Below are positions 17,607 to 25,645 of a stretch of DNA of 64,000 nt, piece by piece. The notes below the pieces were generated by a model. It ran no database searches. It was given only the letters and a program-made list of their open reading frames with translations, and had not been told where the DNA came from. The stretch comes from CAYVQA01 sp045119035 (GTDB lineage Bacteria; Bacillota_I; Bacilli_A; ML615J-28; CAG-313). The first letter of the stretch is position 1. Each line of letters opens with the position of its first letter. The stretch spans positions 38,018-102,017 of the forward strand of contig JBGVCU010000039.1 in assembly GCA_045119035.1 (NCBI GenBank), written 5' to 3'. The translations under genes were made by a program, and so were the position numbers.

Positions 17607-19914
17607 AAAATTATTGTTTGTTTTTATTTCAATATTAATGATTCCTGCTGTTATAATTACAGCAAACAATATTATTACCGATGATTTTGTTTATGAAACA
17701 AATTCAGTAACTAATTCTAATGATATTTATAATTCAAGTAGATTTACACAAATGGATGATTTTACGTATCCTACTAATAATGGTGTAGTATTAAAACTTA
17801 ATAATAGCGCTACTGATGAAGAAATTAGAAATAAAAATTATGATGAAGAAGTTTCACAAAATGGTAATTATAAATTATTTTATAATAGTTATTTAAAAAG
17901 CTTTAAAGTAGTTAATTTAACTACAAATTATGTCTGGTCAACATCACTTGATCCAGTTAGTAAAGATAATGCAAAAAATGCTACAACTGTTGGAATGCTA
18001 AATAGTTTAATTGTTTTAGATTATTTTAACTATAATAAAAACGAAGAAGCTTATTCTCCAACTCCAATAACTGTGTTAATGAATAAAGCAAGTGGTACTG
18101 ATATTTATGATATTAAACCAAACACAGATATTAATGTATTTGTATCAAATATCAAAAATGGTAAAAAATTAGCTTTAACGTATAATAAAATAGGTATTAA
18201 ATTTAATGTTTATGTTACATTAGAAGATAATGGAACTCTTAAAATTAATATTCCTGATTCTGAAATAGAAGAAGGATTAAAAGATATGAAACACTATATA
18301 GCTAATATCATAGTCGCTCCTGGAATGGGTGCAAATTTAGATAAATCAACTAATGGATATTTTGTTATTCCTGATGGAAGTGGTTCATTAATCAGATATG
18401 GTCAAAGAACTTCAACTGTTCCATATAAATTAAAATATTATGGAATTGATTTAGGATTTACTCCAGCTGAAGTTAATAATTCTCCTGAAAATTTAACAAT
18501 GCCAATTTATGGAATTGTTAACGGAATTAATAAAAATGGATTATTAGCAATCATCGAAAAAGGAGATATTAGTTGTGATTTAGAAATTGGTGTTAATGGT
18601 AATTCTAATACAAAATACAATTATCTAACTCCAAGATTTAGATTAAGAAATCAATATAAATTATTTGGAATTAATCAAAAAACAGATGAAAATAGAATTG
18701 GATCTGATATTTTAGTTTCTTATAATTTTGTTGAAAATGAAGATGCTAACTATGTTGGTATTGCAAATAGATATAAAGAATATCTACTTGAAAATAATAT
18801 TTTAACAAAACAAACTGATGGATCATTTAAATTAAGAATCGATGCTTTAATGAGTGAATCAGCAAAAGCATTAATTGGAACAAAAAATGTTCAAATGACA
18901 TCTTTAAAAGATCTAGAAAAAATGTTAAAAGAATTAAGTGATGAAAATATTAATGATTTAATTGTTTGTTTACTTGGATGGAATAAAGGTGGATTTAGTA
19001 GTTCTACTCCTCACGATATTAAATATAATACTAAGCTAGGTTCAAAGAAAGCTTTTAAAGATTTCAATGATTTATATGATGTTTATTATTATAATAATTA
19101 TGTAGTTGGTTCTAAAAATGGCGATTTCTCTGAAAGAAAAGATGTAGCAAGATCTATTGAAAGAACACGTCTTACATATTCTAATGATAGTTTAGTTACT
19201 ACAAGTAAAGAAATTCATTTCTTATATCCTAAAAGTAGTTTAGCACTAGCTAAAGAAAATATTAAAGAGTATCAAAAATTAAATATAAAAAATTTAAACT
19301 TAGATGCTATTGGTGAATATCTATATTCTACTTATTATGATGGTGTAATAAATCATCGAACAGATTCAGCTTTAATTTATCAAGAATTATTAAAAACATT
19401 TAAAGAAAGTGATTTAAATATAGCATTACAAAAACCATTTGCTTATTTATATTCATTTATGAATCTATATTTAGATATGCCACTTTTCTCAAATCAAAAA
19501 ACATTCTACACAGATAACGTTCCGCTTCTTCCATATGTATTTAGAGGTGTAATTGATTATTATACTACTTATACAAATTTCTTTGCAAATCAAGAAGAAC
19601 AATTACTTCGTTCTTTAGATTACGGAGCTTATCCATCATATATTTTAACTTCATCTGAATCTAGAGACTTAAAATACACTGATAGTTATAATTTATTTAC
19701 AACTGTGTATAGTCATTGGAAGGATAATATTATTAATAATTACAATGTTATGAAAACTGGTTACTTAGCTATGGGAAATAGTGAAGTAATTAAAAGAAAT
19801 ATTATTTCTTTTGGATTAGTTGAAATTACATATAGTAATAATCAAAAGATTTTAATTGACTACAGAAATTCTTGTTATCAAGTTGTAGGAGGTAGTGAAT
19901 GGATTTACCTATAA
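17599..19914 (+). CDS. DUF5696-type exported protein
   Basis: A 771-residue protein with an N-terminal hydrophobic signal or anchor (LLFVFISILMIPAVIITANN). The remainder is extracytoplasmic, with GYFVIPDGSGSLIRYGQR near 250 and an alternating sheet/helix C-terminal half (SLKDLEKMLKELSDENINDLIVCLLGWNKGG) that suggests a barrel. Length and neighbours (Yip1-type protein, sugar permeases, large solute-binding fusion) match the DUF5696 family; I base this on recall, not on a search. Biochemical function is unknown; a glycan-active barrel is conceivable. GGAGGT sits upstream, and the start lies inside the previous gene. Its end overlaps the next permease gene by 16 bases, so the set is tightly coupled. 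Confidence 0.65.
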   Translation: MVKKLLFVFISILMIPAVIITANNIITDDFVYETNSVTNSNDIYNSSRFTQMDDFTYPTNNGVVLKLNNSATDEEIRNKNYDEEVSQNGNYKLFYNSYLKSFKVVNLTTNYVWSTSLDPVSKDNAKNATTVGMLNSLIVLDYFNYNKNEEAYSPTPITVLMNKASGTDIYDIKPNTDINVFVSNIKNGKKLALTYNKIGIKFNVYVTLEDNGTLKINIPDSEIEEGLKDMKHYIANIIVAPGMGANLDKSTNGYFVIPDGSGSLIRYGQRTSTVPYKLKYYGIDLGFTPAEVNNSPENLTMPIYGIVNGINKNGLLAIIEKGDISCDLEIGVNGNSNTKYNYLTPRFRLRNQYKLFGINQKTDENRIGSDILVSYNFVENEDANYVGIANRYKEYLLENNILTKQTDGSFKLRIDALMSESAKALIGTKNVQMTSLKDLEKMLKELSDENINDLIVCLLGWNKGGFSSSTPHDIKYNTKLGSKKAFKDFNDLYDVYYYNNYVVGSKNGDFSERKDVARSIERTRLTYSNDSLVTTSKEIHFLYPKSSLALAKENIKEYQKLNIKNLNLDAIGEYLYSTYYDGVINHRTDSALIYQELLKTFKESDLNIALQKPFAYLYSFMNLYLDMPLFSNQKTFYTDNVPLLPYVFRGVIDYYTTYTNFFANQEEQLLRSLDYGAYPSYILTSSESRDLKYTDSYNLFTTVYSHWKDNIINNYNVMKTGYLAMGNSEVIKRNIISFGLVEITYSNNQKILIDYRNSCYQVVGGSEWIYL

Positions 19915-20810
19915 AAGAACAACCAAAGAAAAAGAAAAAACAACTTAGTAACAAACACCGTGAATGGTTAAATGGTTATGCGTTTATTAGTTTATGGTTA
20001 ATTGGACTTATTGCGCTTACATTATTTCCACTTGGACAAGCATTTTGGTATTCATTAAATGATGCTAACTTCTACGGAAATACAATAAAAACAACTTTTC
20101 AATGGTTTAGTAATTTTAAATATGCATTTACAGAAGATACAATTTTCCCAACAATTGTTGCAAGTTATTTAATGGAGATTGTTGTTGAAGTTCCGTTTTC
20201 TATTTGTGCAAGTTTAATTATTGCAATGTTGCTTAATCAAAAGATTAAATGTAGAGGTTTATTTAGAGTAATATTCTTCTTACCAGTAATTATTTCGACT
20301 GGACCTGTAATATCTGAACTTATGTTACAAGGTGCAACAGAAATTCCGCTTTTAAGTGGAGACTTTATTGTTGAATTTTTAGCAAGTTATTTACCAAAAT
20401 TCATTGCTACTCCAATTTCTTTACTATTTGATAAATTAGTAATTGTATTATGGTTATCTGGTATTCAAATCTTGATTTTCTTATCAGGACTTCAAAGAAT
20501 TAATAAACAAGTCTATGAAGCTGCTTCAATCGATGGAGCAAGTGGATGGCAAACATTCTGGAAAATTACCCTTCCAAGTATGAAACCATTTATTCTTCTA
20601 AATGTTGTTTATACAATTGTTACTTTATCATTCTTTGATATGCCAGTTACAACTGGTGAATATACAATACTAACTTATATTGAACGTCATAGTTTTGGTT
20701 CAAAAGGTTTTGGTTATGCATGTAGTTTAGGTATAATTTATTTCTTATTAATCCTTATTCATATTGGAATATATGCTCTTATTTTAAAAGATAGGAAGGT
20801 GAGAAAATAA
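19899..20810 (+). CDS. ABC sugar importer permease, second pair, MalF/UgpA type
   Basis: A 303-residue permease with a Lys-rich cytoplasmic start (KEQPKKKKKQ), six predicted helices (first ~28-50) and the EAA loop QVYEAASIDGASGWQTFWKITLPSMKP. This is a second permease pair in the same operon, divergent from the 13668/14602 pair. GTAGGAGGT lies before the ATG, inside the previous coding sequence. Which binding protein serves which pair cannot be decided from sequence; order suggests the lipoprotein may serve one and the fusion protein the other. Confidence 0.92.
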   Translation: MDLPIKEQPKKKKKQLSNKHREWLNGYAFISLWLIGLIALTLFPLGQAFWYSLNDANFYGNTIKTTFQWFSNFKYAFTEDTIFPTIVASYLMEIVVEVPFSICASLIIAMLLNQKIKCRGLFRVIFFLPVIISTGPVISELMLQGATEIPLLSGDFIVEFLASYLPKFIATPISLLFDKLVIVLWLSGIQILIFLSGLQRINKQVYEAASIDGASGWQTFWKITLPSMKPFILLNVVYTIVTLSFFDMPVTTGEYTILTYIERHSFGSKGFGYACSLGIIYFLLILIHIGIYALILKDRKVRK

Positions 20811-21808
20811 TGAAAAAATTCTTCACTAATCTTATTAATAAAATAAAACACTATTTTTCAAAAGATAATAGAGTTAATAGAGAAAATCAAAAAAATAAAT
20901 TTAAAAAAGTATTCTTTGGTACAAATTATAAAACAGGAATACTTCAAAAATTAATTGTTTATATTTTACTTATCGTTATTGGATTTATTTTCTTATATCC
21001 TTTAATTATGATGATTGTAACAAGTTTAAAATCAGATAATGACTTAATGGATACATCAATCACATGGATTCCAACAAGCTTAGAAATTGCTAACTACAAA
21101 ACTGCTTTTACAGAGATTACATATATGAAATCTTTATATAAAACTTTAATGGTAGTTACAATTCCATCAGTGCTTAATACAATTGTTGCACTGCTTACAG
21201 CTTATGGATTCTCAAGATTTAAGTTTCCTGGTAAAAATCTATTATTTGGAATTATGCTTGCAACATTTATTATTCCATCAGCTTTAACCAAAATACCACA
21301 ATTTGTATGGTATAGTAAGATGGATTTAATTGGAAGTATCTTTACTTATATTATTCCTTCATCACTAGGACAAGGATTAAATGAAGCTATTTATATTTTA
21401 ATTTTATATAGCATGTTTAATCAAATTCCAAAACAATTAGAAGAAGCAGCAAAAATTGATGGAGCAACTTCTTTAGGAGTATTCTTTAAGGTTGCTATTC
21501 CAATGATTGTGCCTGGAATTATTACAGTATTCTTATTTAGTTTTGTATGGTATTGGAATGATTCAGCAACTGCTGCAATGTATTTAGGTAGAGCTGGAAA
21601 AGATAATTGGGCTACAATCCCAGTAATGCTTGAAAGATACCAAAATAACATTGTTGCTCAAACTAATGGTGGTATTGGTATGAAATTATATCGTGGAGAA
21701 AAAATGGCTGGAACATTACTTTCTATTCTTCCACTTCTTGTTTTATATTTCTGTTTACAACGCTTCTTCGTTGAAAGTATTGAAAAAACAGGTATAGCAG
21801 GTGAATAA
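20810..21808 (+). CDS. ABC sugar importer permease, second pair, MalG/UgpE type
   Basis: A 332-residue permease whose first ~45 residues form a basic cytoplasmic extension (INKIKHYFSKDNRVNRENQKN) before the first helix. The EAA loop is QLEEAAKIDGATSLGVFFKVAIPMIVPG. The start codon shares its A with the previous stop (TAATG), and the stop in turn overlaps the LacI start in the same way, so translation is probably coupled throughout. AGGAAGGTGAG lies upstream. It is the partner of the permease at 19899. Confidence 0.92.
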   Translation: MKKFFTNLINKIKHYFSKDNRVNRENQKNKFKKVFFGTNYKTGILQKLIVYILLIVIGFIFLYPLIMMIVTSLKSDNDLMDTSITWIPTSLEIANYKTAFTEITYMKSLYKTLMVVTIPSVLNTIVALLTAYGFSRFKFPGKNLLFGIMLATFIIPSALTKIPQFVWYSKMDLIGSIFTYIIPSSLGQGLNEAIYILILYSMFNQIPKQLEEAAKIDGATSLGVFFKVAIPMIVPGIITVFLFSFVWYWNDSATAAMYLGRAGKDNWATIPVMLERYQNNIVAQTNGGIGMKLYRGEKMAGTLLSILPLLVLYFCLQRFFVESIEKTGIAGE

Positions 21809-22815
21809 TGGTTAATATAAAAGATGTTGCTAGAATTACCGGATATAGTGTTGGTACAGTATCAAAAGCATTAAACGGATATAGTGATATAAGTGAAAAA
21901 ACAAAACAAAAAATTAAACAAGTCGCTGATGAATTAGGTTATAAGCCAAGCAGTTTTGGACAACAACTTGTAACAAAAAAATCTTTTACAATTGGTATTG
22001 TATTTGAAGAAACAACAGGTCTTGGGCTTGCTCATCCATACTTCGGAGAATTACTTACAGTATTTAAAGAAGAACTTGAAAGTAACGGGTATGATATGTT
22101 ACTTTTAAGTAAAAAAGTTAATCCATATGTTAATTCATATTTAGACCATTGTTTACAAAAAGGAGTTGACGGAGTAATTACTTTAAGTGCTGATTTGGAT
22201 CATGAAAATTACATAAAATTAGTTGAAAGTGATTTACCTTTAGTACTAATTGATTTAATTCATGATAATAAAAATTCAGTATCAACTGATAATTATCTAT
22301 CAACAAGAAAAATTGTAAAATATTTAATAGATAATAATCATACAAAAATCGCATATACAAAAGGTGAAGTATTTAACCATGTAGGGCTTGAAAGATATAA
22401 CGGTTTTCTAGATGAAATGAAAGCAAATAATTTACAAGTAGATCCTAAATACATCTTTGATTCACCTAACTATACAACAGAAGAAGGATATCGTATCTCT
22501 GGAGAAATTAGTGATTTAGAGGACAAACCTACAGCTGTTGTCTGTTGTGCAGATGCTGTTGCGATTGGACTTATTGATGGATTTAGTAATCTTAATATTA
22601 AAGTGCCTGATGAAATATCAGTTGTTGGGTTTGATGATATTATGTTATCAAGACTTATTACACCAAAACTTACAACAGTTGCTCAAAATAAACAAGAAAT
22701 TGGGCGTCTTGCTGTTAAGACATTGATAGAAAATATAAATGATAAAGAAAAAAGTATTGTACAATATCAAGTAGAAGGAACACTTGTTATTAGAAATACT
22801 GTAAAGAAATTATAA
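21808..22815 (+). CDS. LacI-family transcriptional regulator of the glucan locus
   Basis: A 335-residue repressor-type protein. Residues 2-47 are the LacI helix-turn-helix and hinge (NIKDVARITGYSVGTVSKALNG, then ELGYKPS), followed by a periplasmic-binding-protein-like sensor (TIGIVFEETTGLGLAHPYF; VVCCADAVAIGLIDGF; ISVVGFDDIMLSRLITPKLTTV). The last gene of the operon, joined by TAATG to the permease, it probably senses a glucan-derived sugar and controls the locus, including possibly its own synthesis (inference). The operator is likely near the promoter upstream of base 1 and is not visible. A terminator follows at 22858. Confidence 0.92.
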   Translation: MVNIKDVARITGYSVGTVSKALNGYSDISEKTKQKIKQVADELGYKPSSFGQQLVTKKSFTIGIVFEETTGLGLAHPYFGELLTVFKEELESNGYDMLLLSKKVNPYVNSYLDHCLQKGVDGVITLSADLDHENYIKLVESDLPLVLIDLIHDNKNSVSTDNYLSTRKIVKYLIDNNHTKIAYTKGEVFNHVGLERYNGFLDEMKANNLQVDPKYIFDSPNYTTEEGYRISGEISDLEDKPTAVVCCADAVAIGLIDGFSNLNIKVPDEISVVGFDDIMLSRLITPKLTTVAQNKQEIGRLAVKTLIENINDKEKSIVQYQVEGTLVIRNTVKKL

Positions 22816-22857
22816 AAATAAAAGACTATAGCAAGAAGAAATGTGAAATGATATAAT

Positions 22858-22893
22858 AAATGTAGACATAAAAGACTATGTCTACATTTTTTT
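22858..22893 (+). terminator. Terminator of the glucan operon
   Basis: AAATGTAGACAT (22858-22869) and ATGTCTACATTT (22878-22889) form a perfect 12-bp stem with an eight-base loop, followed by T residues to 22893. It closes the ~22-kb same-strand operon 43 bases after the lacI-type stop. Confidence 0.9.
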
Positions 22894-23025
22894 ATGTTAG
22901 TTTATATATCCAAACCTTTGACGAATATTATTTTATAGAGTAAAATATACTTAAATAATGATAAAATCTTGAAATAAGTATAATTTTATTAAATAATATA
23001 ATACTATATAATGTAGGTGAATTTG

Positions 23026-23650
23026 GTGATAGATAGATTAAAAAATAAATTTGGAGTTAATCAACCAATATTTACTTATGAAATTTTAGAAGAAATGAAA
23101 GATTACTCTCGTCCGCGTGTTTTTCAACATTTAAAAAAAGCAGAACAAGATCAAACACTTATAAAGTTTGATAAAGGAGTATATTATATTCCAACAAAAA
23201 CTAGATATGGAAAAATCTTTAATATCAGTTGAACAAGTTATAACAAAAAAATATATTTCAAATAAAGATGATGTATTTGGGATATATAGTGGATTACAAA
23301 TGCAACATAATTTTATGTTGACATATCAAGTACCAACTACTATAGAAGTTGTAACTAATAATGAAACAATGTGGATCAGACAAATAAAATTAAAAAATCG
23401 AAATATCATATTACGTAAATCTCGTTTACCAATTACAAAAGATAATGTAGATGCATATACAATATTAGAATTATTTAGCAATATTGATTTAAAAAAATAT
23501 TTTGAAGACACTTCTATACAAAGAGAAGTAGTTAATTTCGTAAAAGAAAAAGAAATTAAAAGTAAGGATGTATTTGCGCTTATTAGAGCATTTCCATCAA
23601 AAACTATAAAAAATATTTTGGAGAGTGGTTTAATAAATGAATTTGCATAA
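23026..23650 (+). pseudogene. AbiEi-like antitoxin, broken by a +1 frameshift
   Basis: Two overlapping frames together spell one AbiEi/DUF6088-like antitoxin of ~207 residues: an N-terminal winged helix (DRLKNKFGVNQPIFTYEIL, then VYYIPTKTRYGK) and, in the next frame, SLISVEQVITKKYISNKDDVFGIYSGL with the C-terminal part to 23650. The break is in an A5 run at 23211-23215; removing one A joins them smoothly, while as written the first frame stops at 23231-23233. GTG 23026, six bases after AGGTG, is the likely start. AbiEi binds DNA and represses its own operon. The end overlaps the toxin start by 14 bases, as in intact AbiE pairs. A sequencing error in the homopolymer is an alternative. Confidence 0.7.
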
Positions 23651-23831
23651 AAATCGTAAAGAGTTTTATGATACTTTATTGGTGGTTGCTGATAAATTAA
23701 ATACTTCACCAGCTATTATTGAAAAATATTATCAAGAAATAACACAAAAAGTTTTATTTGAGCAAACAACATATGATACTGCGATAAGTGCCTTGTATAA
23801 GATAATTAAAAGTGGAGTTTTTGAAAATTAA
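23637..23831 (+). pseudogene. AbiEii-like toxin remnant (64 residues)
   Basis: The start MNLHKNRKEFYDTLLVVADKL and the following IEKYY are those of AbiEii nucleotidyltransferase toxins, which usually continue EKDYW and extend to ~250-300 residues. Here the protein ends after 64 residues. The tail (EITQKVLFEQTTYDTAISALYKI) resembles the extreme C-terminus of the same family, so an in-frame deletion of the whole catalytic core is likely (inference). No nucleotidyltransferase GS-DxD motif remains, so it should be non-toxic. It overlaps the broken antitoxin gene, consistent with an inactive AbiE pair. Confidence 0.6.
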
Positions 23832-23899
23832 TTTAATTAATATTTGAGAATATTTTAATATAATATATTTCAACAATACAAAAGAAAACGAGGAATAAA

Positions 23900-24229
23900 A
23901 TGGAAAGATTAGAAATTTTAAAACAACGTATAGATAAATTTAATAAAGATAGAGATTGGGATCAATTTCATACTCCATCAAATCTAGCAAAATCTATATC
24001 TATAGAAGCTAATGAATTATTAGAATGTTTTCAGTGGAATGATATTAATTTTAATAAAGAAGATGTTATAGAAGAACTTGCTGATGTTATGAATTATTGT
24101 ATTCAAATGTCTCAAGTACTAGATGTAGATATTATAGATATAATGAATAATAAAATGGATAAAACAGAAAAGAAATATCCTATTGATAAGGCAAAAGGTG
24201 TTTCTACTAAATATGATAAATTGGTATAG
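23900..24229 (+). CDS. MazG-like nucleotide pyrophosphohydrolase
   Basis: A 109-residue all-alpha NTP pyrophosphohydrolase. The metal-binding signature EXXE...EXXD is present as E36-E39 (EANE) and E59-D62 (ELAD), with the usual start LKQRIDKFNKDRDWDQFHTPSNLAKS. Such enzymes of the RS21-C6/iMazG type hydrolyse non-canonical nucleotides such as modified dCTP to monophosphates. Cytoplasmic. It stands alone after the AbiE remnant, with GAGGA before ATG, and its stop lies within a strong terminator stem. A housekeeping nucleotide-cleaning role and a phage-related origin are both possible. Confidence 0.85.
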   Translation: MERLEILKQRIDKFNKDRDWDQFHTPSNLAKSISIEANELLECFQWNDINFNKEDVIEELADVMNYCIQMSQVLDVDIIDIMNNKMDKTEKKYPIDKAKGVSTKYDKLV

Positions 24230-24251
24230 CTTAAAAGCTATACCAATTTTT
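24221..24251 (+). terminator. Terminator overlapping the end of the MazG-like gene
   Basis: TTGGTATAGCTT (24221-24232) pairs perfectly with AAGCTATACCAA (24235-24246), then T residues. The stop codon TAG at 24227-24229 is within the left arm. Confidence 0.9.
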
Positions 24252-24329
24252 CTGATTATAAAATATTCTTTATATAAATTTATGTTATTATGTAACAAAT
24301 ACTTAATAAAAAAATGAAATATTATGAGA

Positions 24330-24364
24330 AAAACTTATATAAATTATATTTTTATATAAGTTTT
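24330..24364. repeat. AT-only 14-bp hairpin in the gap between the MazG-like and PemK-like genes
   Basis: AAAACTTATATAAA (24330-24343) and TTTATATAAGTTTT (24351-24364) are perfect inverted repeats with a 7-base spacer; ATTTTGTTTTAT follows. It could be a weak bidirectional terminator. The 286-base gap also holds an extended -10 (TGATATAAT, ending 24459) likely serving the next gene. Confidence 0.55.
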
Positions 24365-24515
24365 ATTTTGTTTTATGTGAATGTTTTAAAATTATACAAT
24401 TTAATGTGTTTTTTTGCTATAAACAAATAATTTGTAATTTTATTTTTTAATGATATAATTTAGGTAGTTATTAAATTATTATAATGTAATGATAAAAGGA
24501 GGTTTAAAATATTAG

Positions 24516-25340
24516 ATGAAATTATATCCAGGAGGGGTTTATTCATATACAAATGAATATAAAAAATATTTTATTTACTTAGGTGATTGTGATAATAAAA
24601 ATGATTTTTTTGCTGTAGAAATTGGTGATGAAGTAGAATTTAAAAGTTGTTATAAATTTACTGATAAATTGAAATTAGTCGCATATGTTGATCATATTAG
24701 AGTTTTAAATTATAATTTAATTTTTCATCCACTATATATTAAAGGAGAAGTTCTTAAAGTTCAAGATTTTCAATTGAAACATATTTTAAGTCATTTATGT
24801 GCTAATTTACTTGATGATTTAAAAGTTTCAGTTTTATCTATTATTGAGAAAAATTATGATTTTAATAATAATAAATTTTATAAAATTAGTTTTGTTGAAA
24901 ACATTTTAAAGTATATATATTGGACTTTAAATAAAACAGAAATAAAATTTAATAATACTCGTTTGATTCAAAACGTTCTTAAATATGGAATATATTGGGC
25001 TATTCTTGGTGATAATATAGGATCTGAAAATAAAAAAACACGTCCTGTATTAGTTTGGAAAGTCCATGAAGATAAAGAGAATCATCAAAATAGTTCATAT
25101 TTCGTTTTTCCTATTACATCTAAATTGAACGGATCGATATATGATTTTAATTATATTATAGATTTAAATGATAGTAAAAATATAATAAAACTAAATGATG
25201 GTAGAAGAATAAGTGTTAAAAGAATAGTTAAGCCATTTAATGACAATAAAACAAAGAAATTATACAGATTAACGCAAACTGATATAAAAACGATAAAAGA
25301 AAAAATTTCAAGGTATTTTATTGGTGATGAATGCATATAA
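24516..25340 (+). CDS. PemK/MazF-fold toxin-like protein with ~155-residue N-terminal extension
   Basis: A 274-residue protein. The C-terminal ~115 residues read as a PemK/MazF-type fold: YGIYWAILGDNIGSENKKTRPVLVW is close to the family pattern (W.. LG.NIGSE....RPVLV), then FVFPITSKL and a final helix after RLTQTDIKTIKEKI. MazF-type proteins are ribosome-independent mRNA endonucleases; whether this one is active cannot be told. The first ~155 residues (MKLYPGGVYSYTNEYKKYFIYLG...) I do not recognise; they begin with another small sheet. No antitoxin gene adjoins it. An in-frame TAG directly precedes ATG 24516, so the start is fixed, although AGGAGG (24497-24502) is an unusually distant 13 bases away. 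Confidence 0.65.
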   Translation: MKLYPGGVYSYTNEYKKYFIYLGDCDNKNDFFAVEIGDEVEFKSCYKFTDKLKLVAYVDHIRVLNYNLIFHPLYIKGEVLKVQDFQLKHILSHLCANLLDDLKVSVLSIIEKNYDFNNNKFYKISFVENILKYIYWTLNKTEIKFNNTRLIQNVLKYGIYWAILGDNIGSENKKTRPVLVWKVHEDKENHQNSSYFVFPITSKLNGSIYDFNYIIDLNDSKNIIKLNDGRRISVKRIVKPFNDNKTKKLYRLTQTDIKTIKEKISRYFIGDECI

Positions 25341-25359
25341 TAAAATGTAATCACTACTT

Positions 25360-25388
25360 TTGACATAAATATTAATTTGTGATATAAT
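25360..25388 (+). promoter_or_regulatory. Perfect consensus sigma-A promoter with no open reading frame behind it
   Basis: TTGACA at 25360-25365, a spacer of exactly 17 bases, and TATAAT at 25383-25388. It begins 20 bases after the PemK-like stop. Both hexamers match consensus in full, the best match I found in the window, and the only thing downstream before a terminator is ~75 bases of structured non-coding sequence. Confidence 0.85.
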
Positions 25389-25394
25389 TTTAGT

Positions 25395-25469
25395 GTATTA
25401 CAAGACATCTATTATTTATAAAATAATAGACCGTGGTTTTCAAAAAGAGTGTTTTAAAACACTCTTTTT
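25395..25469 (+). ncRNA. Putative small structured RNA, ~75 nt
   Basis: Defined by the promoter at 25360-25388 and a terminator at 25442-25469. It contains a perfect 9-bp hairpin (25408-25416 with 25422-25430), a short single-stranded CCGTGG segment, and the terminator stem AAAAAGAGTG / CACTCTTTTT. No start codon with ribosome site lies inside. I do not recognise it as a known RNA family. Possible roles are a regulator of the neighbouring PemK-like gene, a mobile-element RNA, or an independent trans-acting RNA. Confidence 0.55.
25442..25469 (+). terminator. Terminator of the putative small RNA
   Basis: AAAAAGAGTGTTTT and AAAACACTCTTTTT are perfect inverted repeats of 14 bases each without spacer; a realistic fold has a 10-bp stem and an A/T loop. 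Because of its A and T flanks it could stop transcription in both directions. Confidence 0.85.
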
Positions 25470-25612
25470 GCGTTTAATTAGTCAAAAATACAATAATTAA
25501 TATATAAGTTTACTATAAATAATTATTTTTAAATATAATATTATTGTTTTTATTAATATCTAAAAATAATTATAAGCTATTTGTATGTAAATATTTGTTA
25601 TTTCGTAGGTGT

Positions 25613-25645
25613 ATCGTAAGAATTTATTTTCTTACGATTTTTTTG
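25613..25645 (+). terminator. Orphan terminator-like hairpin
   Basis: ATCGTAAGAA (25613-25622) pairs with TTCTTACGAT (25629-25638), followed by seven T residues. No gene precedes it, so it may end a second non-coding transcript; a -10-like TATAAT at 25534-25539 has only a poor -35. Confidence 0.7.

Noticed and set aside
21421..21651. Reverse-strand open frame inside a permease gene
   Set aside because: Shadow of the coding frame of the real permease with its EAA loop on the + strand.
25360..25469. Type III toxin-antitoxin antidote RNA
   Set aside because: Type III antidotes consist of tandem repeats and lie upstream of the toxin; here there are no repeats and the RNA is downstream. Kept only as an unassigned small RNA.
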